DNA of 64,000 bases. Source: Georgenia faecalis (GTDB taxonomy: Bacteria > Actinomycetota > Actinomycetes > Actinomycetales > Actinomycetaceae). Numbering within the stretch: position 1 is the first letter of the stretch; every line of letters starts with the position of its first letter. Made by a program: the position numbers and the translations under genes. The stretch lies in assembly GCF_003710105.1 (NCBI RefSeq), contig NZ_CP033325.1:3368110-3432109 (forward strand). Direction: 5' to 3'. Shown here piece by piece: positions 42,008 through 51,477 of this stretch. The notes beneath the pieces are model-generated. The model did no database searches and was not told the DNA's origin. It saw only the letters and a list, made by a program, of their open reading frames with translations.

Positions 42008-44373
42008 GCAGACCGCGCCCCTCGGGGCCCGCCGGGCGCACGCACGACCGGCGCCCCGCCACCGCTCGCCCCGCCGCCCGCCGCGCGCCGGGCCGGGCGG
42101 CGAGGCCCCTCCTCGCGCTCCTGCTCACGCTGCTCGTCGCACTCGCGCCGGCCGCACCCGCGTGGGCCACCGCCCCCACACCGCCCGCCGCGGAGGAGGC
42201 CGACGAGGGGGACGACGCGGCCGGCCGGCTCGTCGTGGACATCACCGAGATCGCCCCCGCGGTGCTCGAGCCGGACGCCGACCTCACGGTCACCGCGACC
42301 GTGACGAACGGCGCGACGACCGCGGTCGAGCAGCCGATGCTGCGGATGCGCATGCAGCGCTCGGCGCCCATCAGCCGCTCGGCCCTGGAGCGCTGGCTCG
42401 ACCTCGACTACCGCTCCGCCACCACGCTGCTCGCCGCCGAGGACCTCGACCAGCCGCTCGCCCCCGGGGCGACGACGACCGTCACCTTCACCGTCCCCGC
42501 CGGGGAGGTCCCTCTCGCCGCGTCGTACACCGCCTGGGGCCCGCGCGGCCTCGAGGTCACGGCGGCCGACGGGGCCGACGCCACCACCGAGCCCGCGCAG
42601 GACCGCTCCTTCCTCGTGTGGTGGCCCGACGTGGAGGTCACCCCCACGCCCGTGGCCGTCCTCGCCCCGATCGTCCCCACGGCGGCCGAGCGCACGACCG
42701 CGATCGACGCCGGCGTCTCCCTCGCCGACGCCGCCGCCCCGCGGCTCACGCCGCTCCTCGAGGTGCTCGACGACGCCGACCTCGCCGTCGACCCGGCGCT
42801 CCTGGCGCCCGCGGCCGCCGACGGGGGGCTCGGCGACGACGCCACCGCCGCCCCCGAGCCCACGGCGCCGGCGGAGGAGACCACCGCGCCCGTCGACGAC
42901 GGCGCCGCCCCGGCGGAGGGGACGGCCGAGCCCACGGCGAGCGCGGAACCCACGGCAAGCGCGGAATCCACGGCGAGTGCCGAGCCCACGGCGAGTGCCG
43001 AGCCCGGCGACGCGCCGCCGCCCAAGGAGGCCCCCGCGGGGACGGCACTCGTCGCCGCACTCGCCGACCACCCCCGGTTCCACGCGCTGCCCTGGGCCGA
43101 CGCCGACGTCGCGGCGCTCGCCCACACCGGCGCCCGCGACCTCCTCGAGGCGGCCGTGGCCCAGACCCGCACCACCCTCGCCGACCTCGACCTGCCCGCG
43201 CAGGAGTGGATCGCGTGGCCGGACACCGCCGACCCCGACCAGGTGACGGTGCACGCCGCCGCCGCGGCAGGCGCCGGCTCGGTCGTCCTGCCCTCCCGCT
43301 CCGTCGAGGTGACCGACCGCCTCACCTACACCCCGGCCGGGCTCGCGACCGTCGCCGTCGGCGAGACGGAGGTCCGTGCGGTCCTCGCCGACGAGCGCCT
43401 CTCCGCGATGCTCGCCGGCACGCACGAGCCGGTGGCCGGCGGCGAGACCGAGGTCGTCGAGCTCGACGACCTCACCGCCCGCCAGCTCCTCCTCGCCGAC
43501 ACGGCCGTCATCACCCGCGAGCGCCCCAGCGACCCACGCGCGCTGCTCCTCACCCTTCCGCGGGACGGCGCCCTCGCCCCCGACGCCCTCGGCGAGCGGC
43601 TCGACGCGCTCGCCGCCGCCCCGTGGGTCGACGTCGTCCCCGTCGCGGACCTGGTCGCCGCGGAGCCGCCCGACGTCGAGCGGGACGCCCTGCCCGAGCG
43701 GGCCATCGACCCCGGCGAGCTCGACGGCGCCGACGTCGCCACCATCACCGAGGTCCTGTCCGCCGCGAGCGCCCTGGCCGCCGCGACGCCGGACCCCGAG
43801 CAGATCACCGGCCCCGCGCAGACCGCGCTGCTCGTGGCGCTCTCCGCCGAGTGGCGCACCGACCCCGGCACCCGCGCGACGATCCTCGCGACCGTCGCCG
43901 ACTCGGTCGCCGCCCTGACGTCCGCGGTCGCCGCCCAGCCGAGCAGCACGCTCAACCTCATCAACGACGACGCCCGCATCCCCGTGAGCGTCACCAACGG
44001 CCTCGACCAGGACGTGCGGGTGGAGGTCCGGCTCGAGCCGCGCGACGCCCGTCTCGTCGCCGAGGAGGGCATCCCCCTGGAGATCGCCCCCCGCCAGTCC
44101 GCCACGGCCCAGATCCCCGTCCACGCGGTGGGCAGCGGGGACGTCGTCGTCGACGTCGTCCTCGCCGGCCCGGACGGCGCCGAGATCGGGGCGGCCAGCG
44201 AGATCCGCGTCCGGGTCCGGGCCGACTGGGAGAACCTCGGCACGGGGGCGGCGGCCGGCGCGCTGCTCGTCCTGCTCGTCGTCGGCCTCGTCCGCACCGT
44301 CCGCCGCAACCGGCGGGCGCAGGCGCTACGGGCCACGGGGGCACTCACGAACGACGACGGAGGAGCGCAGTGA
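42004..44373 (+). CDS. DUF6049-like secreted/membrane-anchored protein
   Basis: 789 residues. It has a signal peptide (RPLLALLLTLLVALAPAAPAWA), a large extracytoplasmic part with two beta-rich ends, and a C-terminal membrane helix (GAAAGALLVLLVVGLV) followed by a basic tail. Residues about 295-335 are a Glu-Pro-Thr-Ala-Ser repeat linker. It fits the uncharacterised family (DUF6049, Rv3909-like) always next to murJ, so a role in cell-envelope assembly is likely but unproven. ATG overlaps the NUDIX stop. Confidence 0.85.
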   Translation: MSRPRPSGPAGRTHDRRPATARPAARRAPGRAARPLLALLLTLLVALAPAAPAWATAPTPPAAEEADEGDDAAGRLVVDITEIAPAVLEPDADLTVTATVTNGATTAVEQPMLRMRMQRSAPISRSALERWLDLDYRSATTLLAAEDLDQPLAPGATTTVTFTVPAGEVPLAASYTAWGPRGLEVTAADGADATTEPAQDRSFLVWWPDVEVTPTPVAVLAPIVPTAAERTTAIDAGVSLADAAAPRLTPLLEVLDDADLAVDPALLAPAAADGGLGDDATAAPEPTAPAEETTAPVDDGAAPAEGTAEPTASAEPTASAESTASAEPTASAEPGDAPPPKEAPAGTALVAALADHPRFHALPWADADVAALAHTGARDLLEAAVAQTRTTLADLDLPAQEWIAWPDTADPDQVTVHAAAAAGAGSVVLPSRSVEVTDRLTYTPAGLATVAVGETEVRAVLADERLSAMLAGTHEPVAGGETEVVELDDLTARQLLLADTAVITRERPSDPRALLLTLPRDGALAPDALGERLDALAAAPWVDVVPVADLVAAEPPDVERDALPERAIDPGELDGADVATITEVLSAASALAAATPDPEQITGPAQTALLVALSAEWRTDPGTRATILATVADSVAALTSAVAAQPSSTLNLINDDARIPVSVTNGLDQDVRVEVRLEPRDARLVAEEGIPLEIAPRQSATAQIPVHAVGSGDVVVDVVLAGPDGAEIGAASEIRVRVRADWENLGTGAAAGALLVLLVVGLVRTVRRNRRAQALRATGALTNDDGGAQ
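42936..43010 (+). repeat. Imperfect 15-18-bp repeat coding an EPTASA linker
   Basis: Units around GCGGAACCCACGGCAAGC / GCCGAGCCCACGGCGAGT recur about five times and encode AEPTAS/AESTAS. The stretch makes a flexible extracytoplasmic linker in the DUF6049-like protein. Confidence 0.7.
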
Positions 44374-47300
44374 CCGAGGCGACGACAGGACGCCGGGGCC
44401 TCGCCGGCTCGGCGGCCGTGATGTTCTCCGGGACGCTCGTCTCGCGGCTCCTCGGGCTGGTCCGCAACATCGTCCTCGTCGCCGCGATCGGCGTCACCGG
44501 CGCGGCGAACTCCTTCTCGGTGGCGAACAAGCTGCCCAACGTCATCTACATGCTCGTCGCCGGCGGGGTCCTCAACGCGATCCTCGTCCCGCAGATCGTC
44601 CGGGCGATGAAGGGCCGGGACGGCGGTGACGAGTACGTCAACCGGCTCCTCACGGTCGCCGGCTCGGCGCTGCTCGGGCTCACCCTGCTCCTCACCGGTG
44701 GCGCCTCCCTGCTCGTCACCGTGTACGCGGCGGAGCTGGACCCCCAGTGGTTCGCCCTCGCCGTCGCCTTCGCGGTGTGGTGCGTCCCGCAGCTGTTCTT
44801 CTACGGGATGTACACCCTGCTGGGCCAGGTCCTCAACGCGCGGGGGATCTTCGGCCCCTACATGTGGGCACCGGCCGTCAACAACGTCGTCGCGATCGTC
44901 GGCCTCGTCGCCTACATCGTCCTGTTCGGGCCGGCGGCCACCGGCGCGCCCGAGGACCCGACGGCGTGGACGCCGCTGCGGATCGGCCTCGTCGGGGGGA
45001 CGGCGACGCTCGGCGTCATCACCCAGGCCGTCGTGCTCCTCGTGCCGCTGCGCCGGTCCGGCTTCCGGTTCCGTCCGCGCTGGGGCCTGCGGGGCTCCGG
45101 CCTGGGGCGGGCGAGCCGCGTGGCGACGTGGGCGTTCGCGAGCCTGGCGCTCGCCCAGCTGGGCTTCCTCGCCATCTCCAACCTCGCCGCCGCGGCGGCC
45201 GGCTCCGGCGTCGCGCGGGCGGTGAGCGCCGTCGAGCAGCTGCCGCTCATCGCTGCGGACGCCGGCGTGCCCTTCATCCCCGGCAACGCGGCGTGGGACA
45301 ACGCCAACTTCCTCTACATCCTCCCGCAGTCGCTCATCACGGTCTCGCTCGTCACCGCCCTGTTCACCCGGGTGTCGACGTACGCCGCGGAGGAGAACCT
45401 CGCCGGCGTGCGCGCCGACCTGTCCACGGGCCTGCGCACCATCGCCGTCTTCACCGTCTTCGCCAGCGCCGCCCTGTCGGTCGTCGCGCTGCCGCTGGTC
45501 CAGGCCATCCTGCCCACCACCACCTTCCCCGAGGCGCAGGGCATCGCGCGGGTGGTCGTCGCCCTGCTCGCCGGCATCGCCGCGCTCGGGGCGCTCACCA
45601 TGGTCCAGCGCGTGTACTACGCGTTCGAGGACACCCGTTCGCTGTTCCGGCTCCAGATCCCCATGACGGCCATCGTCGTCCTCGGCTGCGGCCTGTCGCT
45701 GCTGCTCCCGCCCCACTGGTGGCTGGTGGGCGCGGCGGCGGCGACGACGACGTCCAACCTCTTCGGTGCGGTCGTCGCCTACCTCGGGCTGCGGCGCCGG
45801 CTCCCGAGCCTCGACGGCGCCCGCGTGCTGCGCACCCACGTGCGCCTGGTCCTGGCGACCGTGCCCGCCACGCTGGTCGGCTGGGCCCTGCTGTGGCTCG
45901 TCGGCCCGGCGGCGACGGCCGAGGGCACCGGGGTGCGGCTGCTGCAGGCGCTGTGGCGCGTGGGGGTCGCCGGCATCGTCATGGCGGCCGTCTACCTCTT
46001 CCTGCTCCGCCGGCTCGGGGTCTCCGAGCTCGCCACCATCCAGCGCCCGGTGGGGTCCGCGCTCGGGGCGGTCGCCCGGCGGCTGCCCCGCCCGCTCGGC
46101 TCACCGCTGGCCCGCGTGAGTCGCGCGCTCACCGGCGCCGGTGGCATGCGTACGATGAGCCCGGACCCGGCAGACCGGGTCGTGCAGACTGACGCGGGGG
46201 GCAGGGCGCTGGACGGTCAGGAGACGACGCGGACGGCGCAGGTGCGCCCCGGCACGACCCTGGCGGGTCGTTACCGCCTCGAGGACGAGCTGGAGTGCCA
46301 CATCCCCGGCGCCGAGTGCTGGCGCGGGCGGGACGAGATCCTCGAGCGCACCGTCGAGGCGATCATCCTCCCCGGCTCCAGCCCCACGTCGGCCGAGGCG
46401 CTCGACGCGGCCCGCCGGGCGGCGCTCGTCAGCGACCCCCGCCTGCAGCGGATCCTCGACGTCGGGTCGCAGGACGGCAGCGCCTACATCGTCGCCGACA
46501 CGGTCGACGGCCCCCCGCTGGCCGAGCTGTCCGCGGGTGGCACGCTGCCCGTGGAGCAGGCCCGCGCCATCGTCGGAGAGGCGGCCAGCGCGCTCGAGGC
46601 GGCCCGCCGCCGCGGCGTGCACCACCTCGCACTGTCACCGACCTCCGTCCACGTCACCGCCGAGGGCCAGGTCCTCATCACCGGGGTCGGCGTCGAGGCG
46701 GCGGTGCTCGGCCTGGACGACACCGACCCGCTGCGCACCGCGCGGGAGGACGCCGTCAGCCTCATCCGGCTGCTCCACCTCGCCCTCACGGGGCAGTGGC
46801 CCACCCCCGGCGCGCCGGCCGATGCCCCCGCGGACCTGCGCGACGGCGTCCCCGGGGACCTCAACACGCTGTGCGTGGTCACCCTCGGACCCGACGGCGA
46901 CGGCCCCCGCACGCCGTCCGAGGTGATCCGCGAGCTCGCACCCTGGCGCGACATCAACGTCGACGCCCTCGTCGCCGACACCACCTGGACCGGTGCGCCG
47001 GTGAGCACGCCCCCCGTGGGCGCCTCGGACCAGCCGGACGCGGGCGCCTCCGCCGCGCCGGCCGTCGACGCGGCCGGCACCCCGACCGGGGCCACCGCCA
47101 CGACCGCCGGCACGGCCGACCCCACGGGGACCGCCGGCACGGCCGACCCCACGGGGACCGCCGGCACGGCCGACCCCACGGGGACCGCCGGCACGGCCGA
47201 CCCCATGGGGACCGCCACCGCAGGCGCCGGGCCGGTCGGTCCCGTCGTCGGCGCCGCGGCGTCTGCCGGTGCTGCGGCGGCGGCCGCTGCTGGAGCCGGT

Positions 47301-48593
47301 GCCACCGCCGGGCCGGACGGCGCCGACGGGGCGAGGACCGACGGCACGCCCCCCACCGGGCCGGCGCGCCGGACGATCGCCGAGCGCACCTCCCCAGCCG
47401 TGCCCGACGGCGTCCCGTGGGAGCCGAACACCGCCCGCTGGGCGCCGCACACGCTCGCCGAGGAGCCGTCCCGGCCCCGGGAGTTCACCGCGATCGTCGC
47501 GCCCGCGCCGGACGTCTCCAGGTGGACCCCGCACGCCCCCCCGGCCCAGCCGGCCGCCGCACCGGACTTCGACGAGATCCTCGAGACCGGCGCCGTCGCT
47601 GGCACCCCGGCCCGCCACCAGCGTGGCTCCCAGGCGGGGGCCGCCGTCGCCGCGGCCGCCGGGGGTCTGGCAAGCGCCGTCGGCTCGGGCACCCGCACGG
47701 GCGTCGACCACCTCCGGCGTGGGCTCGCCGGCGGACGCACCCGCCTCGACGAGGCCGTCCAGGCCCGCGCCGCCCGGCGCGAGGAGACGCGGGCCGCCGA
47801 GGCGTCCGAGACGCCCCCGACCACCCTGGCGGGCACGCCGGTGAGCGAGGACGTCGAGGCCACCGAGGCGCGAGCGCTCGTGAGCGACGACGTCGACACC
47901 ACCCGGGACGGCGGCGTCCCGGACGGGACCCGGACCGACGAGGCGCCCTTCCGCGAGCGTCAGCTGGACCCGACGCCCATCGTCCTCGTCGTCGCCGCGA
48001 TCCTCGTCCTCATCGCCTCGGTGCTGGCGTTCCGCACCCTCACCGCCGACGTCGAGCCGCGCGAGACGACCACCCCGGCGGCCACCGCCGCCCCGACGCC
48101 GACGCCCACGCCCACGCCCGAGGCTCCGAGCGCGCCCGCGACCACACCCCCGCCGCCGCCCCCCGCGCCCCCGCAGATCGCGGCGCTCGCCCCCCTCGAC
48201 CCCGAGGGCGACGGCGCCGAGAACCCCGAGCTCACCCCGGCGGCGCACGACGGCGACCCGGCGACCTACTGGCGCTCCCGCTCCTACAACGACCCGGCGT
48301 ACGGCATGAAGAGCGGCATCGGGCTGGCCGTCACGCTCGCCGAGCCGACCACCGTCTCCGAGGTCCGCCTCAACCTCATGGGGTCCGGAGGCTGGGTGCA
48401 GATCCGCGCGACCGACCCCGCCACCCCCACGGAGGGACCGATCCTCGCCGAGGGCGAGATGGGCCCGGACGCCGTGTTCACCCTGTCGGAGCCGACGGAG
48501 ACGGACCGGCTCGTGCTGTGGTTCACCGGGCTGCCGGTCGCCCAGTCGGACGGGAAGAACCGCATCGAGCTGGCCGAGCTGGGTCTGGGCTGA
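44370..48593 (+). CDS. murJ: Lipid II flippase MurJ fused to a pseudokinase and C-terminal beta domain
   Basis: 1407 residues in one open frame. The first 540 are a MurJ/MviN flippase: GTLVSRLLGLVRNIVLVAAIGVTGAANSFSVANKLPN and QLFFYGMYTLLGQVLNARG, fourteen or so helices. Next comes a kinase-like domain (about 620-860) without HRD or DFG (HLALSPTSVH and ITGVGVE instead), hence a pseudokinase. An Ala/Pro/Thr-rich linker with a 27-bp repeat, a membrane helix (IVLVVAAILVLIASVLAF) and a discoidin-like domain follow. This matches the mycobacterial Rv3910 layout. An internal GTG at 46182 could start a separate protein, but no ribosome-binding site or stop supports this. It flips lipid II for peptidoglycan synthesis. 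Confidence 0.9.
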   Translation: MTEATTGRRGLAGSAAVMFSGTLVSRLLGLVRNIVLVAAIGVTGAANSFSVANKLPNVIYMLVAGGVLNAILVPQIVRAMKGRDGGDEYVNRLLTVAGSALLGLTLLLTGGASLLVTVYAAELDPQWFALAVAFAVWCVPQLFFYGMYTLLGQVLNARGIFGPYMWAPAVNNVVAIVGLVAYIVLFGPAATGAPEDPTAWTPLRIGLVGGTATLGVITQAVVLLVPLRRSGFRFRPRWGLRGSGLGRASRVATWAFASLALAQLGFLAISNLAAAAAGSGVARAVSAVEQLPLIAADAGVPFIPGNAAWDNANFLYILPQSLITVSLVTALFTRVSTYAAEENLAGVRADLSTGLRTIAVFTVFASAALSVVALPLVQAILPTTTFPEAQGIARVVVALLAGIAALGALTMVQRVYYAFEDTRSLFRLQIPMTAIVVLGCGLSLLLPPHWWLVGAAAATTTSNLFGAVVAYLGLRRRLPSLDGARVLRTHVRLVLATVPATLVGWALLWLVGPAATAEGTGVRLLQALWRVGVAGIVMAAVYLFLLRRLGVSELATIQRPVGSALGAVARRLPRPLGSPLARVSRALTGAGGMRTMSPDPADRVVQTDAGGRALDGQETTRTAQVRPGTTLAGRYRLEDELECHIPGAECWRGRDEILERTVEAIILPGSSPTSAEALDAARRAALVSDPRLQRILDVGSQDGSAYIVADTVDGPPLAELSAGGTLPVEQARAIVGEAASALEAARRRGVHHLALSPTSVHVTAEGQVLITGVGVEAAVLGLDDTDPLRTAREDAVSLIRLLHLALTGQWPTPGAPADAPADLRDGVPGDLNTLCVVTLGPDGDGPRTPSEVIRELAPWRDINVDALVADTTWTGAPVSTPPVGASDQPDAGASAAPAVDAAGTPTGATATTAGTADPTGTAGTADPTGTAGTADPTGTAGTADPMGTATAGAGPVGPVVGAAASAGAAAAAAAGAGATAGPDGADGARTDGTPPTGPARRTIAERTSPAVPDGVPWEPNTARWAPHTLAEEPSRPREFTAIVAPAPDVSRWTPHAPPAQPAAAPDFDEILETGAVAGTPARHQRGSQAGAAVAAAAGGLASAVGSGTRTGVDHLRRGLAGGRTRLDEAVQARAARREETRAAEASETPPTTLAGTPVSEDVEATEARALVSDDVDTTRDGGVPDGTRTDEAPFRERQLDPTPIVLVVAAILVLIASVLAFRTLTADVEPRETTTPAATAAPTPTPTPTPEAPSAPATTPPPPPPAPPQIAALAPLDPEGDGAENPELTPAAHDGDPATYWRSRSYNDPAYGMKSGIGLAVTLAEPTTVSEVRLNLMGSGGWVQIRATDPATPTEGPILAEGEMGPDAVFTLSEPTETDRLVLWFTGLPVAQSDGKNRIELAELGLG
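47109..47216 (+). repeat. 27-bp tandem repeat (four copies) in murJ linker
   Basis: GGCACGGCCGACCCCACGGG plus GACCGCC repeats four times (47109, 47136, 47163, 47190). The first three are identical and the last has one change (CCCATG). It encodes GTADPTGTA units. Nine-codon periodicity keeps the frame whatever the copy number. Confidence 0.95.
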
Positions 48594-48671
48594 GCGTCCC
48601 CACGCCGGGAACAACGCGCGCCTAGGATCGGTTCTGCTGAAGAGCACGCGATCCCCACGACAAGGACTTCC

Positions 48672-49673
48672 ATGACGCACGACGTAGCACGGCTCCACGA
48701 GACGGTCATCATCGGATCGGGGCCGGCGGGGTACACCGCGGCCATCTACGCCGCCCGTGCCAACCTCGAGCCCGTGGTGCTCGCCGGGTCGATCACCGCC
48801 GGTGGCGCGCTGGTCAACACCACCGAGGTGGAGAACTTCCCCGGCTTCCCCGAGTCCATCATGGGCCCCGAGCTCATGGACCGGATGGAGAAGCAGGCCG
48901 AGAAGTTCAAGGCCGACATCCGGTACGAGGACGCGGTGGCCGTCGACCTCAGCGGCGAGATCAAGACCGTGACGACGGGCGAGGGCGACGTCCTGCGCAC
49001 CCGCACGGTCATCCTCGCCACCGGCTCCGCCTACCGCGAGCTCGACCTGCCCAAGGAGAAGGAGCTCGGCGGGCGGGGCGTGAGCTACTGCGCCACCTGC
49101 GACGGCTTCTTCTTCCGCGACCAGCACATCGTCGTCGTCGGCGGCGGCGACTCCGCCATGGAGGAGGCGACCTTCCTCACGAAGTTCGCCTCGAAGGTCA
49201 CCGTCGTGCACCGCCGCGACGAGCTGCGCGCCTCGAAGATCATGGCCGAGCGGGCGTTCGCCAACGACAAGATCGAGTTCGCCTGGAACAGCGAGGTCGC
49301 CGAGCTCCACGGCACCGAGCGGCTCACCGGGATCACGCTGCGCGACACCGTCACCGGTGAGCTGCGCGAGCTCGACGCGACGGGCCTGTTCGTCGCCATC
49401 GGGCACGTGCCGCGCACCGACCTCCTGCGCGGGCACGTCGAGCTCGACGAGTCCGGGTACATCGTCGTGACGTCCCCCTCCACGGCGACGAGCGTCCCCG
49501 GCGTCTTCGCCTGCGGCGACGCCGTCGACCACACCTACCGCCAGGCCATCACGGCCGCCGGCACCGGCTGTGCGGCGGCACTGGACGCCGAGCGCTACCT
49601 CGCCGCCCTCGGCGAGGCCGCGGAGCCCGCGGCCGACGCCTCCCAGACCCCGCAGGGCGCCGTCGCGCTCTGA
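48672..49673 (+). CDS. trxB: Thioredoxin reductase
   Basis: 333 residues. FAD site [23 protein letters not shown] site [16 protein letters not shown], redox-active Cys140/Cys143 ([10 protein letters not shown]) and the C-terminal FAD motif [22 protein letters not shown]. Ribosome-binding site AAGGA seven bases before ATG; TAGGAT at 48623-48628 is a candidate -10. It reduces the thioredoxin encoded immediately downstream, using NADPH. Confidence 0.97.
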   Translation: MTHDVARLHETVIIGSGPAGYTAAIYAARANLEPVVLAGSITAGGALVNTTEVENFPGFPESIMGPELMDRMEKQAEKFKADIRYEDAVAVDLSGEIKTVTTGEGDVLRTRTVILATGSAYRELDLPKEKELGGRGVSYCATCDGFFFRDQHIVVVGGGDSAMEEATFLTKFASKVTVVHRRDELRASKIMAERAFANDKIEFAWNSEVAELHGTERLTGITLRDTVTGELRELDATGLFVAIGHVPRTDLLRGHVELDESGYIVVTSPSTATSVPGVFACGDAVDHTYRQAITAAGTGCAAALDAERYLAALGEAAEPAADASQTPQGAVAL

Positions 49674-49699
49674 ACGACCGACGAAGAGAAGGACACGCC

Positions 49700-50023
49700 A
49701 TGAGCAACGTCACTGCCGTCACCGACGACACCTTCGAGGACGAGGTCCTCAAGTCCGACAAGCCGGTCCTCGTGGACTTCTGGGCGGGCTGGTGCCAGCC
49801 CTGCCTCAAGATGGCCCCCATCGTGGACGAGGTCGCCGCCGAGCACGCCGGGATCAAGGTCGTGAAGATCGACATCGACGCGAACCCCGACGTCGCGCAG
49901 CGGTACGGCATCGTCTCCATCCCCACGTTCAACGTCTACTCCGGCGGCGAGCTCGCCAAGACGATCGTGGGCGGACGCCCGAAGCCGGCCTTCGTCAAGG
50001 AGCTCTCCGAGTTCATCGGCTGA
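49700..50023 (+). CDS. trxA: Thioredoxin with WCQPC active site
   Basis: 107 residues. Thioredoxin fold with DFWAGWCQPCLKMAPIVDEVA (Cys32/Cys35), the cis-Pro loop IVSIPTFNVY and GGRPK. The usual WCGPC is WCQPC here, which may shift redox potential or partner choice. AGAAGGA before ATG. It is 26 bases after trxB, so one operon. A strong hairpin follows. Confidence 0.95.
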   Translation: MSNVTAVTDDTFEDEVLKSDKPVLVDFWAGWCQPCLKMAPIVDEVAAEHAGIKVVKIDIDANPDVAQRYGIVSIPTFNVYSGGELAKTIVGGRPKPAFVKELSEFIG

Positions 50024-50039
50024 GTCCCGCACCACCTGA

Positions 50040-50086
50040 CAGCACGGCCCCCACGCCCCGGACGGGTGCGTGGGGGCCGTGTGCTG
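50040..50086 (+). terminator. Hairpin after trxA
   Basis: CAGCACGGCCCCCACGC pairs with GCGTGGGGGCCGTGTGCTG (one bulge of two bases) across a short loop, 17 bases after the trxA stop. This is the clearest terminator-like hairpin in the window. Confidence 0.85.
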
Positions 50087-50142
50087 TCGTGGCAGACTGC
50101 AGGGGCGGCGTGCCGTGCGCCGCAGCACGGAGGTCGACGCCG

Positions 50143-51477
50143 GTGAGCACAGAGCACGACGACGCCCGCCCCGCCATGCCGGCTCGGACCGGTACGCGGC
50201 TGGACCCCTGGTTCAGCTCCTACGCCGAGCGGGCCCACGGGATGCGGGCCTCGGAGATCCGCGCGCTCTTCGCCGTCGCGAGCCGCCCCGAGGTCGTCTC
50301 CCTCGCCGGGGGGATGCCTAACATCAGCGGCCTGCCGATGGACTTCCTCGCCGACATGTCGGCCCGGCTCCTGCGCGACCGCGGCCAGGAGGCGCTGCAG
50401 TACGGCAGCGGCCAGGGCGAGGTGGAGATGCGCGAGCACATCGTCGAGGTGATGCGCTACGACGGCGTCCACGCCCACCCCGACGACGTCGTCGTCACCA
50501 CGGGCTCGCAGCAGGCCCTCGACCTCGTCACCGAGATCTTCATCGACCCGGGTGACGTCGTCGTCGCCGAGGCCCCCAGCTACGTGGGGGCGCTCGGCGT
50601 CTTCCGCGCCTACCAGGCCGACGTCGTCCACGTCCCGATGGACGGTGACGGCCTCATCCCGGACGCGCTCGACCGGACGCTGACCGCGCTCAAGGCCGCC
50701 GGGCGGCGGGTGAAGATGCTCTACACCGTGCCCAACTTCCACAACCCGGCGGGCGTGAGCATGGCCGAGGAGCGCCGGCCCCAGGTGGTCGAGATCTGCC
50801 GCCGGCACGGCGTGCTCATCCTCGAGGACAACCCCTACGGGCTCCTGGGCTTCTCCGGGGACCCGCTGCCGTCCCTCAAGAGCTTCGACGCCGACGGCGT
50901 CGTCTACCTCGGCTCGTTCTCCAAGACCTTCGCCCCGGGGTACCGGGTGGGCTGGGCCGCGGCGCCGCACGCCGTGCGCGAGAAGCTGGTCCTCGCCAGC
51001 GAGGCAGCGATCCTCTCGCCCTCCCGGCTGAGCCAGCTGTCCATCAGCGCCTACCTCGCCGGGTACGACTGGTACGGCCAGGTCAAGCAGTTCCGGGGTG
51101 AGTACGAGACCCGCCGGGACGCGATGATGTCGGCGCTCGACGAGTACCTGCCCGAGCTGAGCTGGACCGTGCCCGAGGGCGGCTTCTACACGTGGGTGAC
51201 CCTGCCGCCCGGCCTCGACGCCCAGGCCATGCTCCCGCGCGCCGTGACCAACCTCGTCGCCTACGTCTCCGGCACCGCCTTCTACGCCGACGGGACGGGG
51301 CACGACCACATGCGCCTGTCCTTCTGCTACCCCACGCCCGAGCGGATCCGCGAGGGCGTGCGCCGCCTGGCCGGCGTCATCCGCTCCGAGGCGGAGCTCG
51401 TGGAGATGTTCGGCACGACGCGGCCCGCGGACGGGCGCGAGCCCCTCATCGACAACCCCAGCCCCGACCAGACCTGA
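50143..51477 (+). CDS. PLP-dependent aminotransferase, class I/II (2-aminoadipate/MocR-type fold without HTH)
   Basis: About 444 residues. Landmarks include VVSLAGGMPN, VVTTGSQQALDLVTEIFIDPGD, YTVPNFHNPAG, EDNPYGLLGF and the PLP-lysine site LGSFSKTFAPGYRVGW. Full-length aminotransferase domain with no N-terminal HTH. GTG at 50143 has GGAGG about 11 bases upstream. Position between trxA and the D-Ala-D-Ala ligase-like gene and near parAB is recurrent in Micrococcales. Substrate not known; valine-pyruvate, 2-aminoadipate or D-amino acid metabolism are all possible. Confidence 0.88.
   Translation: MSTEHDDARPAMPARTGTRLDPWFSSYAERAHGMRASEIRALFAVASRPEVVSLAGGMPNISGLPMDFLADMSARLLRDRGQEALQYGSGQGEVEMREHIVEVMRYDGVHAHPDDVVVTTGSQQALDLVTEIFIDPGDVVVAEAPSYVGALGVFRAYQADVVHVPMDGDGLIPDALDRTLTALKAAGRRVKMLYTVPNFHNPAGVSMAEERRPQVVEICRRHGVLILEDNPYGLLGFSGDPLPSLKSFDADGVVYLGSFSKTFAPGYRVGWAAAPHAVREKLVLASEAAILSPSRLSQLSISAYLAGYDWYGQVKQFRGEYETRRDAMMSALDEYLPELSWTVPEGGFYTWVTLPPGLDAQAMLPRAVTNLVAYVSGTAFYADGTGHDHMRLSFCYPTPERIREGVRRLAGVIRSEAELVEMFGTTRPADGREPLIDNPSPDQT

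Noticed and set aside
46182..48593. Separate pseudokinase gene starting at the internal GTG
   Set aside because: No stop interrupts the MurJ frame, no ribosome-binding site or clear promoter precedes the GTG, and the fused form is known in mycobacteria. Left as an alternative within the murJ entry.
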